A stretch of 64,000 nucleotides of DNA from Phocoena phocoena (GCF_963924675.1 NW_027077402.1:1426001-1490000); one strand, 5' to 3'. Shown: positions 1-12,116, counted from the first letter of the stretch. A program made the numbers and translations. The notes: a model not told the origin generated them from the letters alone.

Positions 1-3000
1 GTACGATCACACTAAACCGTTGTCGTACACTAACCTGTACTCTAAACCTTCCCTGTCCCCTAACTCTAACCCTAATCCTTACCAGAAAAGTTACCTAACC
101 CGTCCCCTAATCCTAACCCGTATGCTAACATTTACACCTACCCTAAGTTGTATGCTCAACGAAAACCGTTGTCATACACTAACCTGTACCTAAACAGTCC
201 CTGTCCCATAACCCTAACCCTAACCCTTATCTGAAGCCTTACCCTAACCCGTCACCTAAGCCTAACTGGTACGCTAACACTAACACATACCCTAATATGT
301 ACACTCACCCTAAACCATTGTCTTACCCAAACCTGTACCTTAAATCGTCCCTGGCCCTGTCCCCTAACATTAACCATAACCCTAACCCTTACCCGAAGCC
401 TTATCCTAACCCGTCCCCTAATCCTAATCCGTACGCCAACACTAACCCATACCCTAACACCTACGCTCACCTTAAATCGCTGTCATACACTAAATTGTAC
501 CCTAAACCGTTCCCATTCCCTAACCTAATCCCTAACCCTAACCATAAACCTAATCATTACCCGAAGCCTTAGTCTAAACTGTCCCCTAATCCTAAACCGT
601 ATGCTAGCACTAACACATACCCTAACATGTACACTCACCCTAAACTGCTGTCGTATTCTAACCTATACCCTAAACCGTTCCCATCCCCTAACCCTAACCC
701 TAACCCGACATCTTACCCTATCCCTTCCACTAATCATGGACCATACGCTAACACTAAACCTTACCCTAACATGTATTCTCACACTAACACATTGTGGTAC
801 CCTAACCTGTACCTTGAACCGTCTCCATCTCCTAACCCTAACCCTAACCCTAACCCTTACCCTAAGCCTTACCCTAGCCCGTCCCCTAATTCTAACCCAT
901 ATGCTAACACTAACCTGTGCCCTAACATGTATGCTCACCCTAAACTGTTGTCGTACCCTAACCTGTACCCTAAACCGTCCCTGTCCCTGTTCCCTAACAC
1001 TAACACATACCCGAATCATGTCTCTAAACCTTACACTAATCCTAACCATTACGGTAGCACTAACATGTACCCTAACACATACGCTCACCCTAAACTTTTG
1101 TCATTCCCTAACCTGTATCCTAAATTGTCCCAGTCCCCTAACAATAACCCTAAACCTAAACCTAAACCTAACACTTACGTGAAGCCTTACCCTAACCCGT
1201 CCCTTAATCCTAACCCGTACGCTAATACTAACCCATAACCTAACACGTACGCTCACCCTAAATCATTGTCATACCCTAACCTGTACCATAAATCGTCGTT
1301 GTCCCCAACCTCAAACCGTTTCCCGAAACCTTATACTAACCCTTCCCTTAATCCTAACCCGTAAACTAACACTAACATGTACCCTAACACTTACGCTCAC
1401 CCTATACCGTTGTCGTACCTTAAATTGTACCCTAAACTGTCCCCATCCCCTAACCCTAACCCTAACCCTAACCCTTACCCAAAGCCTTACGCTAACCCAT
1501 CGGTAATCCTAACCCGTACGCTATCACTAACCTGTATCCTAACATGTACACTCACACTAAACAATTGTCGTACCCTATCCTGTACCCTAAAATGTCCCCA
1601 TCCCCAAAACCTAAACTTAAGCCTTAGCTGAAGCCTTACCCTAACACCTCCCATAATCCTAACCCGTTTGCAAACACTAACCCATACCTTAACACGTGTA
1701 GTCAACCTAAACTGTTGTCATACACTAAACTGTACCCTAAACCGTCCCCGTCCCCCAACCCGAACCCTAAATCTTACCCTTACCCGAAGTCTTACCTTAA
1801 CCCGTCCCATAATCCGAAACTGTATGCTAACGCTAACCCATACCCTATCACGTACACTCACCCTTAACCGTTGTCATACCCTAACCTGTAACAAAAACCG
1901 TCCCCATCCCCTAACCTTAACCCTAACTCTTATCCGAAACCTTACCCTAACACGTCCTCTAATCTTAACCCATACGCTAACACTAACCCATAGCCTAAAA
2001 TGTACGCTCAACCAAAACTCTGGTTTTACCCTACACTGTACCCTAAACCGTCCCCATCCCCTAACCCTAACACTTTCCCTAAACCTTACAGTAACCCGTC
2101 CCCTAATCTAAACCCGTACGCTAACACTAACTCTTACTCTAACTGCTACGCTCACCCTAAACCTTTGTCTTACACTAACCTGTACCCTAAACCGTCCCTG
2201 TCCCCATCCCCTAACCCTAACCCTAACCCTACCCCTAACCCTTACCTGAAGCCTTACCCTAACCCATCCCCTAATCCTAAACTGTACGCTAACCCTAACC
2301 AATACCCTAACACATACGCAGACCCTAAACCGTTGTCCTACCATAATCTGAACCGTAAACCATCCCTGTGCCCTAACCCTAACTCTAAACCTAACCCTTT
2401 CCCTAAGCATTACACTAACCCGTCCGCTAATCCTAACCCATACACTAACATGAACCCATCCCCTAACATATATGTTCTACTTAATTAGTTGTCGTACCCC
2501 AACCTGTATCCTAAACCTTCCCCATACCCTAACCCTAAACTTAACACTAACCCTTACCTGAAGCCTTACCCTAACACGTCATCTAACCCTAAACCATACG
2601 CTAACACTAATACGTACCCTAACTGTTACGCTCACCCAAAAATGTTGTCATACCTAACCTGTACACTAAACCATTCCCGTCCCCTAACCCAAATGCTAAA
2701 ACTAACCCTTACACTAAACCTTACTCTAACCCTTCCCCTAACCCTAACCCGTACACTAACACTATCCCGTACTCTAATACATACGCTCACCCTAAACCTT
2801 ACCCGTCCCCTGAGCCTAACCCTAAACCTAACCCTTACCCAAAGCCGAACCCTAACGCATCCCCTATTCCTAACCAGTTCACTTACACTAAACCATACCC
2901 AAACACGTACGCTCCCCTAAACCATTGTCGTACCCTAACATGTACCCTAAACCATCCCCTTCCCCTAACCCTACCCCTAACACTTATGCGAAGACTTACC

Positions 3001-3283
3001 CTAACCCGTCCCCTATTCCTAGCCCATACGGTGACACTAACCATTACCGTAACACGTATGCTCACCCTAAACCGTTTTCGTACCCTAACCTTTACCCGAA
3101 TCCGTCCCTGTCCATTAACCCTAACCCTAAACCTTACGTGAAGCCTTACCTTAACCTGTCTCCTAATGTTAATCCATACACTAACACTAATCCGTACCCT
3201 CACACCTATGCTCACCCTAAATTGTTGTAGTAATATAACCTGTACCTTAAACCATCCCCATCCCCAAACCCTAACCCCAACCC
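1..3283 (+). repeat. Degenerate telomere-like satellite array, left block
   Basis: The whole block is built from variants of the hexamer CCCTAA on the + strand (GTACCC, TAACAC, GTACGC, TCACCC, TAAACC, TTACCC, GAAGCC and so on), grouped into monomers that recur every 144-168 bp. Successive monomer landmarks (the TACGCTA-type hexamers) fall near 432, 600, 744, 900, 1050, 1218 and 1362, and every spacing is a multiple of six. This block is clearly more diverged than the right-hand array: many positions that are CG there read TG or CA here. It ends abruptly at about 3283 against the 1.74-kb satellite. The window starts inside the array, so its left limit is unknown. No gene is seen. Confidence 0.93.
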
Positions 3284-4733
3284 AGAGCACTTCCTCTTAT
3301 GGTTCTTTACCTTAGGGAAATGAAATCAAAAAGACACATCTATGCCAAAGTTTGGGATGGCTCCTTTTACAAGAACCTCGTCTATGATACAAGTTAAATA
3401 TCCCAGAAAGTGAAATCTGGATAAAGAATTAGTGGTACTTACCTACAACTGAATATCACTCAGCAATGAAATCTATGTCTTCAGGTCCGAAGCAACATAA
3501 TGAGTGGATTCAGGTATGATGATTCTAAGTGAAATAAGTCACACAGAAAAAGAAACATCATAAGATGTCACTAATACACGGAACTTAATCTTGGCTACAC
3601 ATGAACTGAATTACAAAACAGAACAGGGTCTCAAATTTAGAAAACCTACTTATGCTTGCTTAATGGGAAAGGTGGGTTGGGCTGCTGCATAAAACCAGGG
3701 ACTGAAATTAGCACACATACCGTTCCTAAAACAAATATGTAATAGACAAGACCTACTCCTTGCTCAACGAAATGGACTTGACACCCCATATTCAAGACCT
3801 AGGAATATACCTGACTAGTAAGAATCTAAAAACCTATGGATTTATATGTCCCCGTAAGAGAATCAAGCGTGTGTACAGCAGCATAAACGCAGCAGTGAAA
3901 ATCATCTAAATCCCATTATCAATATAAATTTCAAGAAAAACCACGATAACAGAGAAATACAGAACAATTCTTAAATATTTCAATCAGGGCTAGTGATGCA
4001 ACCTGGATTCAGCACATCTACACCTAGAGCTGGGTGAGACATAAGGCAGAACACTTGGGCTCATTGGTTTGTTGAGGTTCGGTGAGCAAAAGCAGACCCT
4101 TTGAAGTCATACTGCATGGTACCTATTCCATGAGTCCCAACTGTCCAGGTTAAAGGGATTCTTCTTTCAGCTAAAAGATGCACGGGGAGCCCAGAATATT
4201 GTCCACTGTGTGATCTGGAAACGTTTTTAAAGGCATCTCAAATTTCATTCCCTTGTACTCGGGCTCGGCATTCCAGATGCTTTACTAACACTCACCCAAC
4301 TAGGTGAGTCGGTGCCTTTAACCTCTTGTTTGGCCAAGTTTGCAATTTCTGCGGAAGATGAACAGGAATAGGGAGAACCAATGAGAAAGTAGCTGTAGAT
4401 GTTTGGAAGGGCAAATTTAAGTCTCATTTCCCAACAGGAAGATGAATTAACCAAATGCTCAGCATACACTGCCGGAACCAGATTAGGGTCTGAAGCTATC
4501 TTGCGGTTTTGCGGTCAGCTCACAAGAAAGCGAGTTGGAGAAAGGAGCTCAGGGGCACTGTAATTCACAAACCTGCACAGTTATAAGTGACAGCAATCGT
4601 CCAAAATTATATTGAAGTAAGGCTGCGAAGAGGACTTGAAAGTGAGGCAGAATTGCAGGAAACCAATCTGGGAGGAAGACTGGAGTTGCATTTAAAACAT
4701 AGGAAAACAGGCAGAACGAGGACAATGATGCAC
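3284..4733 (+). repeat. Partial unit of the 1.74-kb common cetacean satellite
   Basis: This is the right-hand part of a satellite unit, cut on its left by the telomere-like array. It starts about 290 bp downstream of where the palindrome of its own unit would lie. The first roughly 700 bp resemble the 3' end of an L1 element: ATGGATAAAGAAnT and a decayed copy of the ORF2-to-3'UTR stretch. The rest is the non-L1 half of the unit. It aligns throughout with the complete units that follow. Orientation is assigned so that the L1-derived part reads 5' to 3' on the + strand. Confidence 0.88.
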
Positions 4734-4805
4734 TTGGCAAAAAAAGCGCGTATGCTTTTTTCCTAAATATATTCAGGAAAAAACGCATACGTGCTTTTTG
4801 GCCAA
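4734..4805. repeat. 72-bp palindrome, satellite copy 1
   Basis: Two 36-bp arms meet with no spacer at the central AATA/TATT (4769/4770). The outer ends read TTGGC and GGCCAA and the inner part is a TTTTTTCCT/AGGAAAAAA pair. This copy is the least symmetrical of the left array, with several mismatches between arms, for example AGCGCG on the left against the equivalent of AGCACG on the right. The same palindrome recurs once per satellite unit. Confidence 0.9.
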
Positions 4806-5717
4806 ATAAGCAAGCATGAAAAGGAAATCTGCACTACAATAAAGTCAAACTCCCCCCCCCCCAGATCAAAAGGGCCATCTATAAAAAGTGTAAAATTCGA
4901 AAGCCAGGAAACACCACCAAGAAGAGGGAGCCTTGTTATGCCGATGGGCGGGACGTAAATTGCCAACAGCCATTCTGGAGACCTGTATGGTGTTTCCTGA
5001 AACATATAAGAAACAAAGCAACACAGCCTATGGTACTTCCACTTATGGTCCTATAGCTCAGGGAAATTAAAATCAAAAAGACACAGCCACCCCAAAGATT
5101 CAGATGGCTCTGTTTACAACAACATCCTCTACTGTACAAGTTACATATCCCAGAAAGCGAAAAATGGATAAAGAACTTGTGGTTCTTACGTACAATGGAA
5201 TATCACACAGCATTGAAATCTACGTCATCAGGCCCGTAGCGGTGTAGTGAGTGGATTCAGGTACAATGATACTATGTGAAATAAGTCACACAGAAAAAGA
5301 AACACCATAAGATATCAGTAATACACGGAATGTAAACTTGGCTACACATGAACTGAATTACAAAACAGAACAGGGTCTCAAATTTAGAAAACAAACTTAT
5401 GCTTGCTTAAGGGGAAAGGTGAGTTGGGGTGCTGCATAAAACCAGAGATTGAAATTAGCACAGATACCTTTCCATAACCCAAATATGTAATACACAAGTC
5501 TTACTCCTTGCTCAATGAAATAGACTCAACAACCCATATTCAACGCCTAGAAATATACCTGACTACTAAGAATGTTAAAACCCATGGATTCATATGTCTC
5601 CGTAAGAGAATCAAGGGTGTGTACAGCGTCCTAAAGGCAGCAGTGAAAATCCGATAAATGCCATTTTCAAAATAAATTTCTAAAACAAAACACGAAGACA
5701 GTGAAATAGAGAGCAAT

Positions 5718-5926
5718 AGTTTTTTCTTTTTCCTTGCAGTAGTGGGCCTCTCACTGTTGTGGCCTCTCCCGTTGTGGAGCACAGGCTCCAGACGCGCAGG
5801 ACCCGCAGCCACGGCCAACGGGCCAAGCCGCTCCACGGCATGTGGGATTCTCCCAGACTGGGGAATGAACCTGTGTCCCCTGCAACGGCAGGCAGATTCT
5901 CAACCACTGCGCCACCAGGGAAGCCT
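5718..5926 (-). mobile_element. CHR-family SINE (tRNA-Glu derived), insertion in satellite unit 1
   Basis: Read on the minus strand, the element starts at about 5926 with GGCTTCCCTGGTGGCGCAG, the 5' end of cetartiodactyl CHR SINEs. It runs through the tRNA-related head and ends in an A-rich tail, seen on the + strand as the T-rich stretch at about 5720-5735. It is bounded by a 9-bp target duplication GAGAGCAAT at 5709-5717 and 5927-5935. The uninterrupted sequence is present in sister units, for example near 13130, so the empty site can be read in the same window. This is a retrotransposed copy and not a tRNA gene. Confidence 0.93.
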
Positions 5927-6702
5927 GAGAGCAATTCTTAAATAATTTATTCAGGGCTTGTGATGCAACCTGGATTAACCAAATCTACACCCAGTGCTAG
6001 GAGAGACATGAGGCTAGACACCTCCAGCTAATAGAACTGGTGAGCTTCAGTGAGCAAATACAGACCCTTTGAAGTCATACTGCATGATACCCATTCCATG
6101 GGTCCCAACACTCCAGGTTCAAGGGATTCTTCCTTCAGCTAAAACATGCATGGGAAACACAGAGTATGGTCCACTGTGTGACTGGGAAACGATTTAAAAT
6201 GCATCACGGTTTTCGTCCCCTGGTACTCGGATTCACCATTCCAGACACTTTATTAACACTCTCTCCACTTGGAGAGTCACTGCCTTTAACCTCCTATTTG
6301 GCACAGTTTGCAATTTCTGAGCAAGATAAATAGCAATAGGGAGAACCACTGAGAGACTAGCTGTAGGTGTTTCCACGGGCAAATTTAATGCTCATTACCC
6401 ACCAGGAAGAAGAATTAACCAAAAGTTCAGTGTGCCCTGCTGGAACCAGATTAGGGCCTGAAGCAATCCTGCATTTTGGCGGCCACCTCACAAGAAATCG
6501 AGTTGAAGAAAGGAGCTCAGGGGCACTGTACTTCACAAACCTGCAGAGTTATAAATGAGAGCTATCCTCCAAAAATATATTGAAGTAAGCCTGAGAAGGG
6601 GACTTGAAAGCGGGGCAGAATTTCAGGAAAACGATTGCAGGGGCTAGACTGGAATTGCCCTGAAAGCATAGGAAAAGAGGCAGAACGTCGATAATGATGC
6701 AC

Positions 6703-6774
6703 TTGGCCAAAAATTGCGTATGCGTTTTTTCCTGAATATATTCAGGAAAAAACGCATACGCCCTTTTTGGCCAA
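6703..6774. repeat. 72-bp palindrome, satellite copy 2
   Basis: Arms of 36 bp meet at 6738/6739. They are identical except for a two-base difference near the outer A-tract: the left arm has TTGCG where the right arm implies GGGCG. The inner core CCTGAATA/TATTCAGG is perfect. It lies at the start of satellite unit 2, immediately upstream of the L1-derived segment. Confidence 0.93.
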
Positions 6775-8444
6775 CCAAGCCAGCCTGTAAAGGATATCTG
6801 CACTGCAATGAAGTCTCACTGCCCCCTGGGCAAAAGGTCCATCTGAAAAAAGTGTAAAATCCAGAAAGGTAGGACAGGATATGGAGAACAGGGAGCCTTG
6901 TTATGCTGATTGGCAGGATGTAAATTGCCAACAGCCACCCTGGAGAAGTGTATGGTGTTTCCTGAAACACGTAAGAAACAAAGGAACACAGCCTATGGCA
7001 CTTCCACTTATGGTCCTATAGCTTAGGGAAATTAAAATCAAAAACAGACAGCCACCCCAATGTTTGGGACGGCTGTGTTCACAAGAAGCTCGTCTACAGT
7101 ACCAGGTAAATATCCAAGAAAGCAAACATGGATAAAGAAGTTGTGGCACGTATAGACAATGCAATATCACACAGCAATGAAATCTCTGTCATCAGGCCCG
7201 TAGCGGCATAGTGAGTGGATGCAGGTACGGTGATTCTACGTGAACTACGTCACACAGAAAAAGAAACATCATAAGATATCACTAATACATGGAATGTAAA
7301 CTTGACTGCACATGAACTGAATTACAAAACAGAACAGGGAATCAAATTTAGAAAACCAACTAGTGCTTGCTTATGGGGAAAGGTGCGTTTGGGTGCTGCA
7401 TAAAACCAGAGACTGAAATTAGCACAGATAACTTTCCATAAGTCAAATATGGAATAGACAAGACCTACTCCTTGCTCAACGAAATGGACTGAAAACCACA
7501 TATTCAACGCCTAGGAATATACCTGACTAGGAAGAATCTTAAAACCCATGGATTTATATGTCTCCGTAAGAGAATCAAGCGTGTGTACTGCGGCATAAAC
7601 GCAGCAGTGAAAATCCGATAAATCCCATTATCAACATAAATTTCAAAAACAAAACACAAAGACAGTGAAATAGCCATTCTTAAATAATTCACTCAGGGCA
7701 TGTGATGCAACCTACATTTACCACATCTACACTGAGAGCAGGTTGAGACATAAGGCTGGACACTTCAGGCTGATAGCATTGGTGAGTTTCGGTGAGCAAA
7801 TGCAGACCCTTTGAAGTCATACTGCATGGTACCTATTCCATGGGTCCCAACTCTCCAGGTTCAAGGGATTCTTCCTCCAGCTAAAACATGCATGGGAAAC
7901 CCAGAGTATCGTCCACCGTGTGATTGGGAAACGATTTAAAATGCATCTCAGTTTTCGTATCCTGGTCCTCCGGTTCACCATTCCAGATGCTTTACTAACA
8001 CTCTCCCCGCTTAGAGAGTTAGTGCCTTTAACCTCCTCTTTGGCACAGCTTGCAATTTCTGTGCAAGATGAACAGGAATAGGGAGAACCAATGAGAGACT
8101 AGCTGTAGGTGTCTGCACGGGCAAATGTAACGCTCATTGCCCACCAGGAAGAGGAATTAACCAAAGGCTCAGCATGCCCTGCCGGAAACAGATTAGGGCC
8201 TGAATCATTCCTGCGGGTTTGTGACCAGCTCACAAGAAAGCGAGTTGAAGAAAGGAGCTCAGGGGCACTGTAATTCACAAACCTGCAGAGTTATAAATGA
8301 CAGCTATCCTCCGAAAATATATTGAAGTAAGCCTGCGAAGGGGACTTGAAAGCGGGGCAGAATTTCAGGAAAACGATTGCAGGGGGTAGACTGGAATTGC
8401 CCTGAAAGCATAGGAAAAGAGGCAGAACGTCGACAATGATGCAC
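6703..8444 (+). repeat. 1.74-kb common cetacean satellite unit 2
   Basis: An uninterrupted unit of 1,742 bp. It begins with the palindrome, continues with a roughly 900-bp segment that follows the 3' end of cetartiodactyl L1 in order, and ends with the non-L1 segment leading to the next palindrome. Just upstream of the palindromes of copies 2, 3 and 4 the sequence reads TTGCCCTGAAA, where other copies read TTGCACTTAAA or a close variant. These neighbouring copies therefore form a subgroup. Confidence 0.92.
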
Positions 8445-8516
8445 TTGGCCAAAAAGTGCGTATGCGTTTTTTCCTGAATATATTCAGGAAAAAACGCATA
8501 CGCCCTTTTTGGCCAA
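8445..8516. repeat. 72-bp palindrome, satellite copy 3
   Basis: The 36-bp arms meet at 8480/8481 and differ at a single position: GTGCG on the left against the equivalent of GGGCG on the right. The outer ends TTGGCC/GGCCAA are perfect. Confidence 0.95.
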
Positions 8517-8524
8517 CCAAGCAA

Positions 8525-9398
8525 GCCTGTAAAGGAAATCTGCACTACAATGAAGTCTCACTGCCCCTCCGGGCAAAAGGGCCATCTGAAAAAAGTGTAA
8601 AATCCAGAAATGTAGGACAGGATATGGAGAACAGGGAGCCTTGTTATGCTGATTGGCAGGATGTAAATTGCCAACAGCCACCCTGGAGAAGTGTATGGTG
8701 TTTCATGAAACACGTAAGAAACAAAGCAACACAGCCTATGGAACTTCCACTATGGTCCTATAGCTTACGGAAATTAAAATAAAAAACAGACAGCCACCCC
8801 AATATTTGGGACGGCTGTGTTCACAAGAAGCTCGTCTACAGTATCAGGTAAATATCCCAGAAAGCAAAAAATGGATAAAGAAGTTGTGCACGTACGTACA
8901 ATACAATATCACTCAGCAAAGAAATCTGTGTCATCAGGCCCATAGCAGCATAGTGAGTGGATGCAGGTACGGTGATTCTACGTGAACTACGTCACACAGA
9001 AAAAGAAACATCATAAGATATCACTAATACACGGAATGTAAACTTGACTACACATGAACTGAATTACTAAACAGAACAGGGTCTGAAATTTAGAAAACCA
9101 ACTAGTGCTTGCTTATGGGGAAAGGTGCATTGGGGTGCTGCATAAAACCAGAGACTGAAATTAGCACAGATAACTTTCCATAAGCCAAATATATAATAGA
9201 CAAGACCTACTCCTTGCTCAACGAAATGGACCCAACACCACATATTCAACGCTTAGGAATATACCTGACTAGGAAGAATCTTAAAAGCCATGGATTTATA
9301 TGTCTCCGTAAGAGAATCAAGCGTGTATACAGTGGCCGAAACGCAGCAGTGAAAATCCGATAAATCCCATTATCAAAATAAATTTCGAAAACAAAACA
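8525..9398 (+). mobile_element. Fossil L1 3' portion forming the core of a satellite unit (reference copy)
   Basis: In order on the + strand, this stretch matches the 3' end of cetartiodactyl L1 as I know it: the ORF2 passage containing CTACAATGA, the GGAGAACAGGGA-type passage, GAnGTAAATTG, AATGGATAAAGAAG, ACAATGGAATATCACTCAGC, then the 3' UTR with CAAAACAGAACAGG, GACCTACT and GTGTACAG, and an A-rich end near CAAAATAAATTTC. Many small indels break every ORF2 frame, so it encodes nothing. The same segment occurs in each satellite unit; it is marked once here. An L1 basis for cetacean heterochromatic satellites has been reported in the literature, as I recall it. Confidence 0.8.
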
Positions 9399-10190
9399 CA
9401 AAGACAGTGCAATAGAGAGCAATTTTTAAATAATTCACTCAAGGCATGTGATGCACCCGGTATTGACCACATCTACACCCAGAGCTGGTTGAGACATAAG
9501 GCTGGACACTTCAGGCTGATAGCATTGGTGAGTTTCGGTGAGCAAATGCAGACCCTTTTAAGTCATACTGCTTGGTACCCACTCCATGGGTCCCAACTCT
9601 CCAGGTTCAAGGGATTCTTCCTCCAGCTAAAACATGCATGGGAAACCCAGAGTATCGTCCACCGTGTGATTGGGAAACGATTTAAAATGCATCTCAGTTT
9701 TCGTATCCTGGTCCTCGGGTTCACCATTCCAGATGCTTTACTAACACTCTCCCCACTTGGAGAGTCAGTGCCTTTAACCTCCTCTTTGGCACAGCTTGCA
9801 ATTTCTGTGCAAGAAGAACAGGAATAGGGAGAACCAATGAGAGACTAGCTGTAGGTGTCTGCACGGGCAAATGTAACGCTCATTGCCCACCAGGAAGAGG
9901 AATTAAACAAAGGCTCAGTGTGCCCTGCTGGAAACAGATTAGGGCCTGAAGCAATCCTGCGGTTTTGTGCCCAGCTCACAAGAAAGCGAGTTGAAGAAAG
10001 GAGCTCAGGGGCACTGTAATTCACAAACCTGCAGAGTTATAAATGACAGCTATCCTCCAAAAATATATTGAAGTAAGCCTGCGAAGGGGACTTGAAAGCG
10101 GGGCAGAATTTCAGGAAAACGATTGCAGGGGGTAGACTGGAATTGCCCTGAAACGATAGGAAAAGAGGCAGAACGTCGACAATGATGCAC

Positions 10191-10262
10191 TTGGCCAAAA
10201 ACGGCGTATGCGTTTTTTCCTGAATATATTCAGGAAAAAACGCATATGCTCTTTATGGCAAA
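10191..10262. repeat. 72-bp palindrome, satellite copy 4
   Basis: The arms meet at 10226/10227. The left arm is close to consensus. The right arm carries several changes (ATGCTC for ACGCCC, TTATGGCAAA for TTTTGGCCAA), so this copy would form an imperfect hairpin. Confidence 0.9.
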
Positions 10263-11905
10263 CCAAGCAAGCATGTAAAGGAAATCTGCACTACAATGAA
10301 GTCTCACTGCCCCCCGTTCAAAAGGGCCATCTTGAAAAAGAGTAAAATCCAGAAAGGCAGGACAGGGCATGGAGAAGAGAGAGCCCTGTTATGATGATGG
10401 GTGTGATGTAAATTGCCAACAGACACTCTGGAGAAATATATGGTGTTTCCTGAATACCTAAAAAACAAAGCAACAGAGCCAACGCACTTCCACTTATTGT
10501 CCTATAGCTTAGGAAAATTAAGATCAAAAACACACATCCACCCCAAAGTTTCGGACGGCTCTGTTTCCAAGAACCTCGTCTACGCTACAAGTTATATATG
10601 CCAAAAGGCGATAAACAGACAAAGAAATTGCGGTACGTACGTACAATGGAATATCACCCAGCAAAGAAATCTATGTCATCAGGCCCGTCGCGGCATAATG
10701 ACTGGATTCAGGTACGATGATAATACGTGAAATAAGTCACACAGAAAGAGAAACATCATAAGATGTCACTAATACAGGGAATGTAAACTTGGCTATACAT
10801 GAACTGAATTACAAAAGAGAAGAGGGTCTCAAATTAAGAAGACCAAGTTATGCTTGCTTAATGGGAAAGGTGAGTTGGGGTTCTGCATAAAACCAGAGAT
10901 TGAAATTAGCACAGCTACCGTTCTAAAACCCAAATATGTAATAGAGAAGACCTATTCCTTGCTCAACGAAATGGACTCAACACCCCATATTCAACGCCTA
11001 GGAATATACCTGACTAGGAAAATTCTTAAAACACATGGATTTATATGTCTCTGTAAGAGAATCAAGCGTGTGTACAGCGGCATAACCTCAGCAGTGAAAA
11101 TCCGAAAAATCTCATTATCAACATAAATTTCAAAAACAAACACAATGACAGTGCAGTAGAGAGCAATCCTTAAATAATTCACTCAGGGCTTCTCATGCAA
11201 CCTGGATTTACCACATCTACACCCAGAGCTGGTTGAGACATAAGGCTGGACACTTCGGGCTGAGAGCATTGGTGACGTTCGGTGTGCAAATGCAGACCCT
11301 TTGTAGTCATACTGCATAGTACCCATTCCATGGGTCCCAACACTCCAGGTTCAAGGGATACTTCCTTCCGCTAAAACATGAATGAGAAAACCAGAGTATG
11401 GTCCACAGTATGACTGGGAAATGTTTTTAAACACATCTCAGTTTTTATCCCCTGGTACTTGTCTTAACTATTCCAGATGCTTGACTAACACTCTCCCCAC
11501 TTGGAGAGTCAGTGTCTTTAACCTCCTGTTTGGCAGAGTTCAAAATTTCTGCGCAAGATGAACAGTAATAGGGAGAACCAATCAGAGACAAGCCGTAGGT
11601 GCCTGCTCGGGCAAATGTAATGCTCATTTCACACCAGGAAGAGGAATTAACCAAAGGCTCAACATGCCATGTCAGAGCCAGAGTAGCACCTGAAGCAATC
11701 CTCCAGATTTTCAGCCAGCTGCAAGAAAGCGAGTTGAAGAAAGGAGCTCGGGGGCACTGTAATTCACAAACCTGCAGAGTTATAAATCACAGTTATCGTC
11801 CAAAAATATACTGAAGTAAGTCTGTGAAGAGGACTTGAAAGCGGGGCAGAATTTCAGGAAAAGGATTTCAGGGCGTAGAGCGCAATTTCATTTAAAGCAT
11901 AGGAA

Positions 11906-12116
11906 GGGCTTCCCTGGTGGCGCAGTGGTTGAGAGTCCGTCTGCCAATGCAGGGGACACGGGTTCGTGCCCTGGTCCGGGAAGATCCCACATGCCACGGA
12001 GTGCCTGGGCTCGTGAGCCATAGCCGCTGAGCCTGCGCGTCCGGAACCTGTGCTCTGCAGCGGGAGAGGCCACAACAGTGAGAGGCCCGCGTACCACAAA
12101 AAAAAAAAAAAAAAAA
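11906..12116 (+). mobile_element. CHR-family SINE (tRNA-Glu derived), insertion in satellite unit 4
   Basis: The element reads on the + strand from GGGCTTCCCTGGTGGCGCAG to a run of about 20 A residues near 12098-12119. It is flanked by the 12-bp target duplication AAAGCATAGGAA at 11894-11905 and 12117-12128. The unbroken target AAAGCATAGG is visible in sister units, for example near 13863. The sequence is close to the CHR consensus I know, and its long intact A tail suggests a fairly recent insertion compared with the SINE in unit 1. It lies in the opposite orientation to that one. Confidence 0.96.
11918..11970 (+). promoter_or_regulatory. Internal RNA polymerase III promoter of the CHR SINE (A and B boxes)
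   Basis: TGGCGCAGTGG at 11918-11928 fits a tRNA-type A box. GGTTCGTGCC at 11961-11970 is a weakened B box, since the consensus wants GGTTCRAnnC. The 33-bp gap fits a tRNA-derived promoter. Whether it is active cannot be told from the sequence. Confidence 0.6.

Larger units (their letters stand above)
4734..6702 (+). repeat. 1.74-kb common cetacean satellite unit 1, with SINE
   Basis: A full unit measured from palindrome to palindrome. It is 1,969 bp long because a 209-bp CHR SINE and its 9-bp target duplication are inserted; without them the unit is about 1,751 bp. The order of parts is palindrome, L1-derived segment, then a segment of about 800 bp unrelated to L1. No coding capacity is apparent. 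The unit length and L1-derived core fit the satellite described across whales. Confidence 0.9.
8445..10190 (+). repeat. 1.74-kb common cetacean satellite unit 3
   Basis: An uninterrupted 1,746-bp unit, useful as a reference because it carries no insertion. The parts are palindrome (8445-8516), L1-derived segment (about 8525-9398), then the non-L1 segment (about 9399-10190). It is very similar to unit 2. No open frame of convincing length is present on either strand. Confidence 0.93.

Noticed and set aside
1..3283. A true telomere terminus at the left end.
   Set aside because: The block is strongly degenerate, with no long run of perfect CCCTAA. It is telomere-derived satellite, not functional terminal repeat.
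5718..5926. A tRNA gene suggested by the tRNA-like head of the CHR SINEs.
   Set aside because: The anticodon-stem structure is decayed, the B box is weak, and target duplications with A-rich tails mark retrotransposed SINEs.
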